Shown here in pieces: positions 5,797 through 14,304 of a stretch of 53,050 bases of DNA; within the stretch, counting starts at the first letter, position 1; every line of letters begins with the position of its first letter. Source of the stretch: an uncultured Oscillospiraceae bacterium (GTDB lineage Bacteria > Bacillota > Clostridia > Oscillospirales > Oscillospiraceae); assembly GCA_948766235.1 (NCBI GenBank), contig CAQCFX010000006.1:1-53050 (forward strand), given 5' to 3'. The translations under genes were made by a program, and so were the position numbers. The notes below the pieces were generated by a model. The model saw nothing but the letters and a program-made list of their open reading frames with translations, was not told where the DNA came from and made no database searches.

Positions 5797-8193
5797 TTAA
5801 GACGACAGCGCCTCCACCACCCGGACCTTCCCCTCCGTGTTGTCCAAATAAATGGTCAGCGTGTCGGAGAAGTTGCGGCACTCGCTCAGGGTGTCAAATT
5901 TCTCAATCACCGGGGCGTTGGGCTCCCATGTCCAGCTATTCCAGATCCAGTTGCCCGTCCATTCATTATTCTCCCACTTCAGGTCCAGCCACGAGGGGGG
6001 ATTGCCGCCGGAGGGGGTATAGGAGGCGGCGATGTTGAAGCAGTGCACGTCCTTGTCCACCTCGTAGACCTCCTGGCCCACCCGCACGTAGGTCCCGCCG
6101 TCCTTGGTAAAGAAAGCGGAGGAGGCCACGTTCTCAATCTTCTTCAGGTAGCTCACGGCAGTGATATAGTTGCCGGACACCGTCAGCTCACAGTAGCCGC
6201 TGGCGATGCGCAGGCCGTTGGCGAAGTCGTAACTCACCCCTTCGCCGTTGAGCAGCGTCCGAGTAGTGACTTCCCGCGTGTACGTCCCTTGGCCCGACGA
6301 CTGCGGCCACACATTGCAGCTGGTGATGGAGTCCACCCGGCCGTATACCTTCCCGCCGCCCCGGCCGGTGCCCAGGATAATCATGTCCACCACACCCGAG
6401 CTGTTGCGGTGGTAGTAGTCGGCGTGGTACGTGGTGTTCAGGGTGGACAGCTCCCGGGCCACCAGGTTTCCGTCCGGGCTGCGCTCGAACACCCGGGCCG
6501 CGGAACTCACCTTCACGCCCCCCAGGGTCATGGTCTTGGGGTTAAAGAGGAAGCCGCCGCTGTAGATACCCTTGGACTGAAGGGTGAGCGAGCCACGGGA
6601 GGAGGAGCCCAGGTTCCAGATGCTGCCCCGGTTGTAGCTCTCGGCGGGGATGCCCTCCGTCAGCGTCAGCCGGCAGTTGAGCAGCTCAAAGTGCCCGTCC
6701 TTGTTCACAAACCCCAAGGCGTTGGAGTTGGAGATGTCGGTCTTCCCCGGCATCAGTCCGGCCACCATGCCGTTGGCGGTAAACAGCAGGGTGATGTGCT
6801 CGCCCAGCTTCCGCCCGGTGAAATCCCCAATCGCGTCGGCCAGCACGGAGAAGTGGTTGCCGTTGGCGGCGACAACCTCGTTGGGCGAACCGGGCGAGGG
6901 CACGGCGTTCTCATAGACGCAGGCCAGCTTGGCGTCGCACACCTCCAGCACTCTGGAGATGGGGTCATAGGTGACCACGTCGTACTGCCGGATGTCGCTC
7001 ATAGAGGCAGCCGAGCCGTTTTTGCGGATGGTGAAGTCCTTCTCCTCCCCCAGCAGGGAGCGGAACATCCCGGAGGAAGCCGTGGTGCTGCGCACCACCA
7101 CAAAGCGGGTCTCCGCCGACTCCTTGGCGCGGTACAGCCCCGCCACCTTGCCCTGCCCGTCCAGGTAGAGCGTCACAACGTCCCCGGTGCGCAGGTCGGC
7201 CATGTACTCCTTATAGGTGGTGACCACCGCGTCCGCCGCCGAGCCGGTGTACACCGGGGTGCTCTCCGACATGGTATACCGCCCGTGCCCCGCCAGGTGG
7301 AGGTAATACGCCTCCTTCCGGCTCACCGAGGCGGTGATATAGCTGGACTCGTCCGGCAGCAGGGTGACAAAGCGCCCCTCCTTGTCCAGCAGCACCGAGC
7401 CCCGCAGGCCCAGCATGGACGCGTCCACGGTGGACGCGCTGCGGTAGGCGGTGGTGGCGCCGTCCTTGGCGGTGACCACCCAGCCCGACTTTCCGTTGAC
7501 GGTGGCGTCGGTGGCCAGAAGGATGGCGTCGTTCTCAATCGTGCCCAGATTCTCCTCAGCGAAGGGCTTGCCGCTGGCCTTACAGGGAGTGGTCAGCAGA
7601 TGGTAAAACAGCAGCGCGGTCTGCCCCCGGGTGACGGGGGCGGAGGGGACCTCCACATTCAGCCCCTCATCCAGCCCCAGCAGGCTGGCGGTCTCCAGCG
7701 CGCTGTGGGGCCAGGCCCGGTTGGCCTCCTCGCTGTAGCCCAGAATGCGCAGGCACAGGGTAACCGTCTCCTGATAGGTGACCTCCCGGTCGGGGCCGAA
7801 ATTTCCGTCCCCCAGGCCCAGCATCAGCCGGGACTTGGAGCCCTCCGGAATCTCGGTGACGGCGGCCAGGTTCACGTACCCGCTGGCCCAGTGCCCGCCC
7901 TTCATGTCCTTAAAAATCGTGCGGTAGCTCTGGGCCTTTGCCTCCTCCCCCAGGCCCAGCACCTCAATGGCCATTTTGCACAGCTGGGCGCGGGTAAGGT
8001 GACCCTCCGGGGAAAAGCTGCCGCCGCCGGTGCCCTTCACCACCCCCAGGGCGGACAACACATCCGCCGCCATGGAGGTCTCGCTGTCCTTGATGTCATG
8101 GAACTGGCCGGCATAGCCGGGAAGGACCGCCAGCGACAGCACCGTGGCCGCGCACAGCAGCAGGGCCAGCGCCCGCTTGTATGTTCCTCTCAT
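5797..8193 (-). CDS. SLH-domain cell-surface protein (798 aa)
   Basis: The protein has an N-terminal signal peptide (to about residue 28, ending PGYA) and three S-layer homology repeats at about 31-80, 94-155 and 160-200, which would bind secondary cell-wall polymer. The remaining 600 residues are beta-rich, with few charged helices and no family I recognise. A region around 215-520 has repeated short strands with DG turns, and the C terminus carries Trp/Asn-rich sequence (NNEWTGNWIWNSWTWEP). GGAGGAGAGACA precedes the ATG. It is the last gene of the adaptor-ATPase-permease operon, 12 bases after the permease, so it may be the pump's partner or an S-layer-anchored sensor of its cargo. Function beyond cell-wall anchoring is unknown. 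Confidence 0.9.
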   Translation of the reverse strand: MRGTYKRALALLLCAATVLSLAVLPGYAGQFHDIKDSETSMAADVLSALGVVKGTGGGSFSPEGHLTRAQLCKMAIEVLGLGEEAKAQSYRTIFKDMKGGHWASGYVNLAAVTEIPEGSKSRLMLGLGDGNFGPDREVTYQETVTLCLRILGYSEEANRAWPHSALETASLLGLDEGLNVEVPSAPVTRGQTALLFYHLLTTPCKASGKPFAEENLGTIENDAILLATDATVNGKSGWVVTAKDGATTAYRSASTVDASMLGLRGSVLLDKEGRFVTLLPDESSYITASVSRKEAYYLHLAGHGRYTMSESTPVYTGSAADAVVTTYKEYMADLRTGDVVTLYLDGQGKVAGLYRAKESAETRFVVVRSTTASSGMFRSLLGEEKDFTIRKNGSAASMSDIRQYDVVTYDPISRVLEVCDAKLACVYENAVPSPGSPNEVVAANGNHFSVLADAIGDFTGRKLGEHITLLFTANGMVAGLMPGKTDISNSNALGFVNKDGHFELLNCRLTLTEGIPAESYNRGSIWNLGSSSRGSLTLQSKGIYSGGFLFNPKTMTLGGVKVSSAARVFERSPDGNLVARELSTLNTTYHADYYHRNSSGVVDMIILGTGRGGGKVYGRVDSITSCNVWPQSSGQGTYTREVTTRTLLNGEGVSYDFANGLRIASGYCELTVSGNYITAVSYLKKIENVASSAFFTKDGGTYVRVGQEVYEVDKDVHCFNIAASYTPSGGNPPSWLDLKWENNEWTGNWIWNSWTWEPNAPVIEKFDTLSECRNFSDTLTIYLDNTEGKVRVVEALSS

Positions 8194-8205
8194 TGTCTCT
8201 CCTCC

Positions 8206-9426
8206 TTATTCCGCCCGCAGCGCGTCCACCGGCTGGAGGCTGGACGCCTTAATGGCGGGGTACAGTCCGAACAGCACGCCCAGCACCACCGAGAAGCTGA
8301 ACGCCCCCACGGTAATGACGGCGCTGGGCCACAAAATCATGCCCTGAAGCAGGAATTTTCCCGCTATGAGCGAGCCCATACAGCCCAGCCCAATGCCGAT
8401 GACGCCGCCAATGCCGCAGATCACCGCCGCCTCAATGAGGAACTGGACGATGATGCTCTTGCGCTCCGCGCCGATGGCCTTGCGGATGCCAATCTCCCGG
8501 GTGCGCTCGGTGACGGTGACCAGCATGATATTCATAATGCCGATGCCGCCCACCAGCAGGGAGATGCCCGCGATGGCCCCCAACACCAGGGACTGCATCA
8601 GGCTCTGCTGCTGCATTTGGTCGGCCCAGTTATTGTTGCTGCTCACATCGTAGAAGCCGTTGTCCTCGCTGATGAAGCCCCCCAAAAACGCCTTCAGCTT
8701 GGCGATGGCCAGGGTGGTGGCCGAGGCGCTGCGCGCCTTGACCACGTACTCGTTGATCTGCTGGTTGTTGTTCAGGGTGCGGTTAAAGGTATAGGGCAGC
8801 AGCACCACGTTGTCCATGCTGCTCATGCCCTCCACCCCGGTGGGCTCATACCAGCCCACCACCAGGAAGGGCTGGCTGTTGATGAAAATGGTCTCTCCCA
8901 CCGGGTCCACAAAGTCGAACAGCAGCTCCTTGGCCCCGCCGCCCAGCACACACACCTGGTTGGTCTTCTCAATGTCCAGGAAGGACAGCTCCCGGCCGCC
9001 TCCCAGGGTGTAATTATTGCACACGCCGAATTGGTCGGAGCCCAGCTTGAGCGAGATGCGCTTCTCCCAGTCGTCCCAATTCTGGGTGTTGAAGGTTTTG
9101 GCGCCGTATTTGATGGTGATCTCCTGCCACACCTCAATCTGGGGAGTGACCCCCACCACCAGGTCCTGCATTCCCAGGCAGTACTCGTACAAAAGCCCGG
9201 ACACGCTGCCCGAGGTCTCGTAGCGCTGGTAGGCGTAGACGTTAATTTTGTTGTCTCCCATGGCCTCCAGGTACTCCATCTGCTTCTTGTTCTGCCCCTG
9301 GACCACCGACACCATGATGACCACCGACGCCACGCCGATGATGATGCCCAGCATGGTGAGGAAGGAACGGGTCTTCTTGGCCGCGATGGACTTGAAGGCC
9401 ATCTTGAACGCCTGCATAAAGTTCAA
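8206..9426 (-). CDS. MacB/FtsX-type ABC transporter permease
   Basis: This 406-residue protein has the type VII ABC layout: one N-terminal membrane helix (about 20-42, with KKTRSFLTMLGIIIGVASVV), a large extracellular domain (about 45-270) and three C-terminal helices. The hallmark GIMNIMLVTVTERTREIGIRKAIGA is present after the second helix. Such proteins transmit mechanical force to expel peptides, toxins or lipids, rather than forming a channel. Its start overlaps the ATPase gene's end by four bases. It forms a three-part system with the ATPase and the adaptor, but in a cell with no outer-membrane protein visible here. Confidence 0.93.
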   Translation of the reverse strand: MNFMQAFKMAFKSIAAKKTRSFLTMLGIIIGVASVVIMVSVVQGQNKKQMEYLEAMGDNKINVYAYQRYETSGSVSGLLYEYCLGMQDLVVGVTPQIEVWQEITIKYGAKTFNTQNWDDWEKRISLKLGSDQFGVCNNYTLGGGRELSFLDIEKTNQVCVLGGGAKELLFDFVDPVGETIFINSQPFLVVGWYEPTGVEGMSSMDNVVLLPYTFNRTLNNNQQINEYVVKARSASATTLAIAKLKAFLGGFISEDNGFYDVSSNNNWADQMQQQSLMQSLVLGAIAGISLLVGGIGIMNIMLVTVTERTREIGIRKAIGAERKSIIVQFLIEAAVICGIGGVIGIGLGCMGSLIAGKFLLQGMILWPSAVITVGAFSFSVVLGVLFGLYPAIKASSLQPVDALRAE

Positions 9427-10118
9427 AGCCAGTCCACCTCCTGGTGTCCGTCGTGGACGATTTTTCCATCGGACAGCCGCACCACCCGGGGCGCGGTGGC
9501 GGCGATGCCGTCGTCATGGGTGATGAGCAGGATGGTGGTGCCCTCCCGGTAAAGCTCCTGGAGGATGGACAGCACGTGCCGCCCGGTTTTGGAGTCCAGC
9601 GCGCCGGTGGGTTCGTCCGCCATGATAATGGGGGGATGGGTGGCGATGGCCCGGGCAATGGCCACCCGCTGCTGCTGGCCGCCGGACATCTGGCTGGGCC
9701 GGTGGTGGGCCCGGCCGTCCATCCCCACCTTCCGCAGCGCCTCCATGGCAATCTCCTCCCGCTCGAAAATGGAGGTGCCCCGGTAGATCAGCGGGAGGAT
9801 TACGTTGTCCAGCGCGTTTAAATCCTGGAGCAGGTTATAGCCCTGGAAGATAAAGCCAATCTCACGGTTGCGAATACGGGCTAAGTCCTTGTCCTTCAGA
9901 GACGTGACGTCGGTCCCGTTCAGCTCATACTGCCCGTGGGTGGGCACGTCCAGGCACCCCAGCACGTTCATCATGGTGGACTTGCCTGAGCCGGACGCCC
10001 CCACGATGGCCACAAACTCCCCCCGGTCAATCTGGAGGGACACGCCGTCCAGCGCCCGGACCTCGCTCTCCTGACCCTCGTTATAAATCTTGTACAGGTC
10101 TTTGATGTCGATGAGCAT
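9423..10118 (-). CDS. ABC transporter ATP-binding protein (MacB/LolD type)
   Basis: This 231-residue ATPase powers the adjacent permease. Walker A GASGSGKST is at 40-48, the Q-loop FQGYNLL at 91-97, the signature SGGQQQR at 145-151, Walker B IIMADEPTG at 164-172, and the switch His at 201. The close relation to LolD/MacB ATPases is shown by the GTDVTSLKDKDLARIRNREIGFIFQ region. It overlaps the permease gene and lies 9 bases after the adaptor gene, so the three are made together. Confidence 0.95.
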   Translation of the reverse strand: MLIDIKDLYKIYNEGQESEVRALDGVSLQIDRGEFVAIVGASGSGKSTMMNVLGCLDVPTHGQYELNGTDVTSLKDKDLARIRNREIGFIFQGYNLLQDLNALDNVILPLIYRGTSIFEREEIAMEALRKVGMDGRAHHRPSQMSGGQQQRVAIARAIATHPPIIMADEPTGALDSKTGRHVLSILQELYREGTTILLITHDDGIAATAPRVVRLSDGKIVHDGHQEVDWL

Positions 10119-10127
10119 GGCGCCACC

Positions 10128-11867
10128 TCAGCCGTAAAAGACGCCGCCGCCCATACCGTTCTGCTCCGTGGTGTAGTTGATAAACACCATATCGCCGTCC
10201 TGAATGCCGGACTTTATCTCCACCTGCTTGGCGTCGGAAATCCCCGTCTCCACCAGTACGGGCCAATAGCCCTCCTCCGGCTTGGGCACGCCGTACAGGG
10301 TGGAGTAGTCCAGGTCGATGGCGTTATCCGGCCGCTCCTCCCGCTGGACAAACACCACGGTCTGCTTGTTCCCCTCGGTATCCGCCACAGACTTCACCGC
10401 CGTAGTGGCCACCAGTACGCACTCGTCCGACTGGCTGGTGACAAAGGAGTAGTCCAGCCACGCCCCGGCGTACAGCGAGCCGTCGAAGTTATCCACCTCC
10501 AGGGTGACGGGGAAGGTGGACATACCCTGGCCCACCTCGCCCTGCATCTCAATGTTGGTGACAGTGCCCATATAGGAGTTGCCGTTGTAGTCGGACAGCA
10601 TAATGGCGTCCCCCAGCTTGACAAAGCCGATATTTCGGTCGTCCACCTGGATGGTCACCACCATGACGGTGGTGTTCTGGATGGTGACCACCGCGTCCCC
10701 CGCCTTTACCTCGCCGCCCTCGGCAATGGTGCAGGAAATGATAGTGCCGTCGATGGGGGCGGTGGCGTTCAGCGCGTCCACATTGGCCTGGGCCTCGTTC
10801 AGCGCCTCCCGGGCGGCGGCAATCTGCTCATCCAGGCTCTCCGAGCCCATGGAGAGCAGCACCTGCCCCGCCTGCACGTTGGCGTAGTTGAGCAGGTTGC
10901 TGTACACCAGCGGCCCCCCCGCACGGGTGGTCAGGGTGCGGGTCTCGTAATACTGGGTCTTGGTCCCCTCATAGGGGTAGATGGGCTCCCCATCCGCCCC
11001 GGTGATCACGGCGGAGGTGTCCATCTCGGCGGTGAGGGTGCCGGGGTTGTCGAACACGATCACCGCCTCGAAGTACATACCGCCCTCGGGGGTGATGAAG
11101 CTGACCTTGTTCACCTTCTCCACCCTGCCCTCGGTGGTATACATCACCGCGGGGATGGAGACGGTGGCCGCCTGCCCCGCCCAGATTTGGTCCTCGTAGG
11201 CATAGCTGAAATAGAGGGACAGCTTCAGCTTGGTGTCGTTCACCAGGGTGGCCACGATGCTGCCCTCGTTCACCTGGTCGCCGGGGCCCAGCTCCAGGAT
11301 GTTCTCCGGGACGTCAATCAGCTTGCCGCTGAAGGGGGCCGTCAGGCTCAGGTTGACCAGCTTCTCATTGAGGGAGTTCATGGTCTCCTGGGCGGTGGCC
11401 AGCGCGTCCTGGGCGGTCTGGCTGTACACCGTGAACAGGGGCTGCCCGGCGTACACCACGTCCCCTCCCGCCACATGGACCTGCTGCACCGTGCCGTTGG
11501 CCGGGATGGTGACGGTGGAAGTCTCCTTGGCGTTGGCGTTTCCGCTGCCCTGGACCACGCTCTGGATGGAACCTATGTAAGCGGGCTCGGCGTAAATGTA
11601 CCCCAGGGAGTCGTCCTCCCGGAAAACCAGGAACCACATTCCGAACACGATGCCGCCCAAAACCGCCGCCGCCACCACAAGGGCGATGATACGCTTCACC
11701 AGCTTCTTTTTTTCCGCGGCGGTGCGGCGGTTCTTCTTCTGCTTGACCGCGCCCTGCTCCTCTGCCGCCGCCGGGACCTGTCCCTGCGCTGTGCTCACTC
11801 CGGTGGTCTCCTCCACCGGCTGCTTCGCTTCCTTCTCCGGCGCGTCGGGCGTATAAATTTCCGGCAT
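10128..11867 (-). CDS. Membrane-fusion (HlyD/MacA-like) adaptor with two lipoyl-hairpin modules
   Basis: A 579-residue adaptor for the ABC exporter. It has a cytoplasmic Lys-rich head, one membrane helix at about 57-82, then an extracellular region. Two split lipoyl modules seem to occur in tandem. The first half-lipoyl GTVQQVHVAGGDVVYAGQP is at 125-143, a short coiled coil at 149-175 and the closing half TAPFSGKL at 176-183. A second set has half-lipoyl sequence near 330-340, a coiled coil at 343-368 and TAPIDGTI at 369-376. A usual MacA has one. The C-terminal third is beta-rich and ends GGGVFYG. It is the first gene of the operon, with a promoter about 85 bases upstream. The second module is read by eye and could be a variant fold. 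Confidence 0.88.
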   Translation of the reverse strand: MPEIYTPDAPEKEAKQPVEETTGVSTAQGQVPAAAEEQGAVKQKKNRRTAAEKKKLVKRIIALVVAAAVLGGIVFGMWFLVFREDDSLGYIYAEPAYIGSIQSVVQGSGNANAKETSTVTIPANGTVQQVHVAGGDVVYAGQPLFTVYSQTAQDALATAQETMNSLNEKLVNLSLTAPFSGKLIDVPENILELGPGDQVNEGSIVATLVNDTKLKLSLYFSYAYEDQIWAGQAATVSIPAVMYTTEGRVEKVNKVSFITPEGGMYFEAVIVFDNPGTLTAEMDTSAVITGADGEPIYPYEGTKTQYYETRTLTTRAGGPLVYSNLLNYANVQAGQVLLSMGSESLDEQIAAAREALNEAQANVDALNATAPIDGTIISCTIAEGGEVKAGDAVVTIQNTTVMVVTIQVDDRNIGFVKLGDAIMLSDYNGNSYMGTVTNIEMQGEVGQGMSTFPVTLEVDNFDGSLYAGAWLDYSFVTSQSDECVLVATTAVKSVADTEGNKQTVVFVQREERPDNAIDLDYSTLYGVPKPEEGYWPVLVETGISDAKQVEIKSGIQDGDMVFINYTTEQNGMGGGVFYG

Positions 11868-11949
11868 ATTGTATCCTCCTGTCTAAACAGCCTCTACAGG
11901 CAATTCTCCCCGTAGGCGGGCATAGCTCCGCCCGCCGCAGTTCCTTTTT

Positions 11950-11978
11950 AGTATAATCGTGCGGGTTCCAAGAAACAA
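11950..11978 (-). promoter_or_regulatory. Promoter of the adaptor-ABC-SLH operon
   Basis: Minus-strand TTGTTT (11973-11978) and TATACT (11950-11955) are 17 bases apart. Just upstream (about 11985-12020) are TTAACA, TTAAAA and TTACAG-like hexamers in the same orientation, which resemble response-regulator half-sites, but the spacing is irregular. Confidence 0.5.
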
Positions 11979-12088
11979 CAACAATCCTGTAACATTTTAA
12001 CTGGAAATTGTTAAGGTTCTTTTAAGACGCACGATTTCCCTTATATGTAAAACACTTCATGGGGGCAAAAGGTTGCATGGCCCATGAT

Positions 12089-12122
12089 AAAAACCGCCGC
12101 CCCATCTCTGGGCGGCGGTTTA
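12089..12122 (-). terminator. Terminator of the HIT gene
   Basis: AAACCGCCGCCC and GGGGCGGCGGTTT form a strong stem with a small loop, followed on the minus strand by TTTTTATC. It separates the HIT gene from the adaptor operon promoter. Confidence 0.85.
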
Positions 12123-12136
12123 ACCGAACTCTCCGA

Positions 12137-12556
12137 TTACAGGTTTGCCTTGATTTTCTCAATCATCTCGTCATATTCCGCCTGGGTCAGCGTCTTCCTG
12201 CCGGGGTTCATCTCAAATACGCCACCCCACTCGTACTCGTCCTTGTACTTGGGGACCAGGTGGAAATGCAGATGGCAGCCGGTGTCGCCATAGGCGCCGT
12301 AGTTCACCTTGTCCGGGTGGAAGGCGGCGTGGATGGCCTTGGCCGCTTTGGCCACGTCGGCAAAGAAGGCGCTGCGCTCCTCGTCGCTGATATTCACCAG
12401 CTCGCTCACGTGGTCCTTGTAGGCCACGATGCACCGCCCCGGATGGCTCTGCTCCTTGAACAGAATCAGCGTGCTCACGCTCAAATCGCAGATGTAGATG
12501 CCGAAAGCGTCCAACAGCTCGCCCCGCATACAATAGCCGCAGTTTTGGTCTTTCAT
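12137..12556 (-). CDS. HIT-family nucleotide hydrolase/transferase
   Basis: A 139-residue histidine-triad protein of the Hint/HinT type, which hydrolyses nucleoside phosphoramidates or dinucleotides. The triad HLHFHLV near the middle of the C-terminal half has the H-x-H-x-H spacing, and RCIVAYKDHVSEL is the conserved preceding strand. Cys-x-x-Cys near the N terminus (CGYC) suggests a zinc site. The start at 12556 is chosen because AGAAAGG lies 9 bases before it; a TTG 18 bases upstream is in frame but lacks a site. It is probably transcribed alone. Confidence 0.9.
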   Translation of the reverse strand: MKDQNCGYCMRGELLDAFGIYICDLSVSTLILFKEQSHPGRCIVAYKDHVSELVNISDEERSAFFADVAKAAKAIHAAFHPDKVNYGAYGDTGCHLHFHLVPKYKDEYEWGGVFEMNPGRKTLTQAEYDEMIEKIKANL

Positions 12557-12669
12557 CGTATCATCCTTTCTCAATTCCGCCGCCCTTGGGGCGGCTGTAT
12601 TTCGCTGTCTCCAGCATACAGGAAGAACGCCCTCCCGTCAAGGCCCCTTTCCGCTGTTTTCTTCCGTTC

Positions 12670-13632
12670 TCAATCCTGCGCCTCCTGATGGAACGCCGTC
12701 ACCTCCCCGGTGGTTCCGCTGATTTCATACGAATACTTCGTCCCGTCCTTGTAAAACTCCACCTCGTATACCGGCGCGCCGCCCGCAAAGTCCAGCTTGA
12801 GCTTGGAGAGCATCACCTCTCCGGCGGAAAACCCCGCGTGGCTCAGCGCCGCGTCCCTGGCCTCGTTCGCTCCCACCCGGACCACGCCGCTCACCGGCGC
12901 GCTGGGGGGCGCAATGCCGCTGGAGGGCGCCGCAGGGGCGCTCACCTGGGGCTGGGGCGCCGTTTCAACCGGCGCGCTGCTGTCTGCCGGCGGGGAGGGC
13001 GGGGGGGAAGCGTTCTCCCCCTGCCCCACATAGAGGATGGTCCCCTTGCTGTAGACCGCCCCGGTCCGGGCGTTGATTTCGTAGTCGTACTGGGTATTCC
13101 CCGCAAAAAACTGCACCCTGTATACCGGCACGCTGCCCTCCTCGTCCAGCTGCGTCAGCGTAAAAGATGCCTGCTCCTGGTCCAGTCCGGCGTCCGCCAG
13201 GGCAATGCCCCGGGCCTCCTCCAGGGCAATCAGCTCCGGCACAGGGGCGCTGTCCTCCGGCCCCTTCACGGTTTTGGTCTCCCTATGTGCCACCGAACCG
13301 TCAAAGGCGTGGATTTTATACTGATACTGGGTGTCCCCGGCGAGAAACTCCACCTCATACACAAACTGCCCCTGCCAGCGGGCGTATTTGACGGTGACCG
13401 CCGCAGCCTGCGCCGGGTCCACCCCCGCGTCGGCAAAGGCAAAGTTCTGGGCCTGCTCTCCCCCGATGGCAGCGCTCTGTTCTGCTTCGGGTCCGGACTC
13501 AGGTCCGGCCTCGGACCGGCCCAGGGCGTACACCGCGATGCACGCCCCCACCGTCACCAGCATCACAACAGCGCAGGCAATGGACAGCGCCGCCTTTCTC
13601 GGGGTGGAAAACAGCTCTCTCCAGTTGGGCAT
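12670..13632 (-). CDS. Membrane-anchored protein with three PepSY domains
   Basis: A 320-residue protein with a short cytoplasmic head, one membrane helix at about 16-38, then three PepSY-like repeats at about 55-115, 130-195 and 255-318. They carry recurring VYEVEF..GDTQYQYKI.A..G.V motifs. A Pro/Ser/Ala linker (about 205-255) separates the second and third. PepSY domains often inhibit or sense peptidases at the cell surface; the role here is not known. GGAGGGGAGGGATGGGAAT precedes the ATG. The domains resemble those at the C terminus of the anti-sigma protein at 42.0-43.6 kb, so they may read a shared signal. Confidence 0.85.
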   Translation of the reverse strand: MPNWRELFSTPRKAALSIACAVVMLVTVGACIAVYALGRSEAGPESGPEAEQSAAIGGEQAQNFAFADAGVDPAQAAAVTVKYARWQGQFVYEVEFLAGDTQYQYKIHAFDGSVAHRETKTVKGPEDSAPVPELIALEEARGIALADAGLDQEQASFTLTQLDEEGSVPVYRVQFFAGNTQYDYEINARTGAVYSKGTILYVGQGENASPPPSPPADSSAPVETAPQPQVSAPAAPSSGIAPPSAPVSGVVRVGANEARDAALSHAGFSAGEVMLSKLKLDFAGGAPVYEVEFYKDGTKYSYEISGTTGEVTAFHQEAQD

Positions 13633-13725
13633 ATTCCCATCCCTCCCCTCCGGCCCCCGGCCATGTTGATTTCGCTGTTATGATACCACAAAACCTTCCC
13701 CTTTTGCAACCCGGCCGGCAACGAT

Positions 13726-13760
13726 GGAAAAAAGCCCCTTCGCAACTTGCGAAGGGGCTT
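13726..13760 (-). terminator. Terminator of the XRE gene
   Basis: AAGCCCCTTCGCAA / TTGCGAAGGGGCTT is a perfect stem with almost no loop, followed on the minus strand by TTTTTTCC. Confidence 0.9.
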
Positions 13761-13763
13761 GCG

Positions 13764-14276
13764 CTATTCGTCCTGCCGGGGCGGCTTGGGGCCGCCGTAT
13801 ACCTTGCCCTCCACATAGGCCATCATGCGGTTGCGCAGCCAGCAGAACACTGCCAGCCACAGAGGCGAAATCAGCACCCATAGCTGATTGAAAGAGAGCT
13901 CCACGCATACGGCAACGCACGCCAGCACACTGACTGCAATTAGCCAAATGTTGTCCCGCAGCCACTTTTTTTTGAAAAACTCCGTCCGCTCCTTGAGGTC
14001 AAAGCTACTCTCCCGCACGGCCTCCACCAGGATTTTATCAGCCTGCTTTCGGAACTGCTCGTCGCTCAGCCGCTCCCCGGCCAGCAGCTCGTTGACGCTG
14101 ACTCCCAGCGCCTCCCCCAGGGGGATGAGCAGCTCGATATCCGGCATATAGGCCCCCGTCTCCCAGCGGGAGACGGTTTTATTGGTGACGCCCAGCCGCT
14201 TCCCCAGAGCCTCCTGGGTCAGTCCCTGCTTCTTTCGCAGCGCGGCGATGAATCTTCCCACTTTTACCTGATCCAT
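13764..14276 (-). CDS. XRE-family regulator with two membrane segments
   Basis: A 170-residue protein. Residues 5-65 form a Cro/C1-type helix-turn-helix (ALRKKQGLTQEALGKRLGVT, then NKTVSRWETGAYMPDI). After a charged linker, two hydrophobic helices at about 110-150 would place the C terminus back in the cytoplasm. Membrane-tethered XRE proteins of this sort are common in Firmicutes, and are thought to respond to envelope or competence signals. AGAAGGAGGGG lies just before the ATG. A weak extended -10 (TGATATACT) sits upstream in the recD2 tail. Targets are unknown. Confidence 0.88.
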   Translation of the reverse strand: MDQVKVGRFIAALRKKQGLTQEALGKRLGVTNKTVSRWETGAYMPDIELLIPLGEALGVSVNELLAGERLSDEQFRKQADKILVEAVRESSFDLKERTEFFKKKWLRDNIWLIAVSVLACVAVCVELSFNQLWVLISPLWLAVFCWLRNRMMAYVEGKVYGGPKPPRQDE

Positions 14277-14304
14277 ATCAACCCCTCCTTCTGGGAGCAG
14301 TATA

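Noticed and set aside
5779..9552. Very long plus-strand open frame (1257 codons) opposite the SLH and permease genes
   Set aside because: It has no start signal, reads as low-complexity His/Gln/Gly/Arg, and lies antisense to two well-supported genes. High GC makes such long empty frames common.
11985..12020. PhoP-like box array (TTAACA repeats) upstream of the adaptor operon
   Set aside because: The hexamers are imperfect and unevenly spaced; not enough to call a PhoP-type site.
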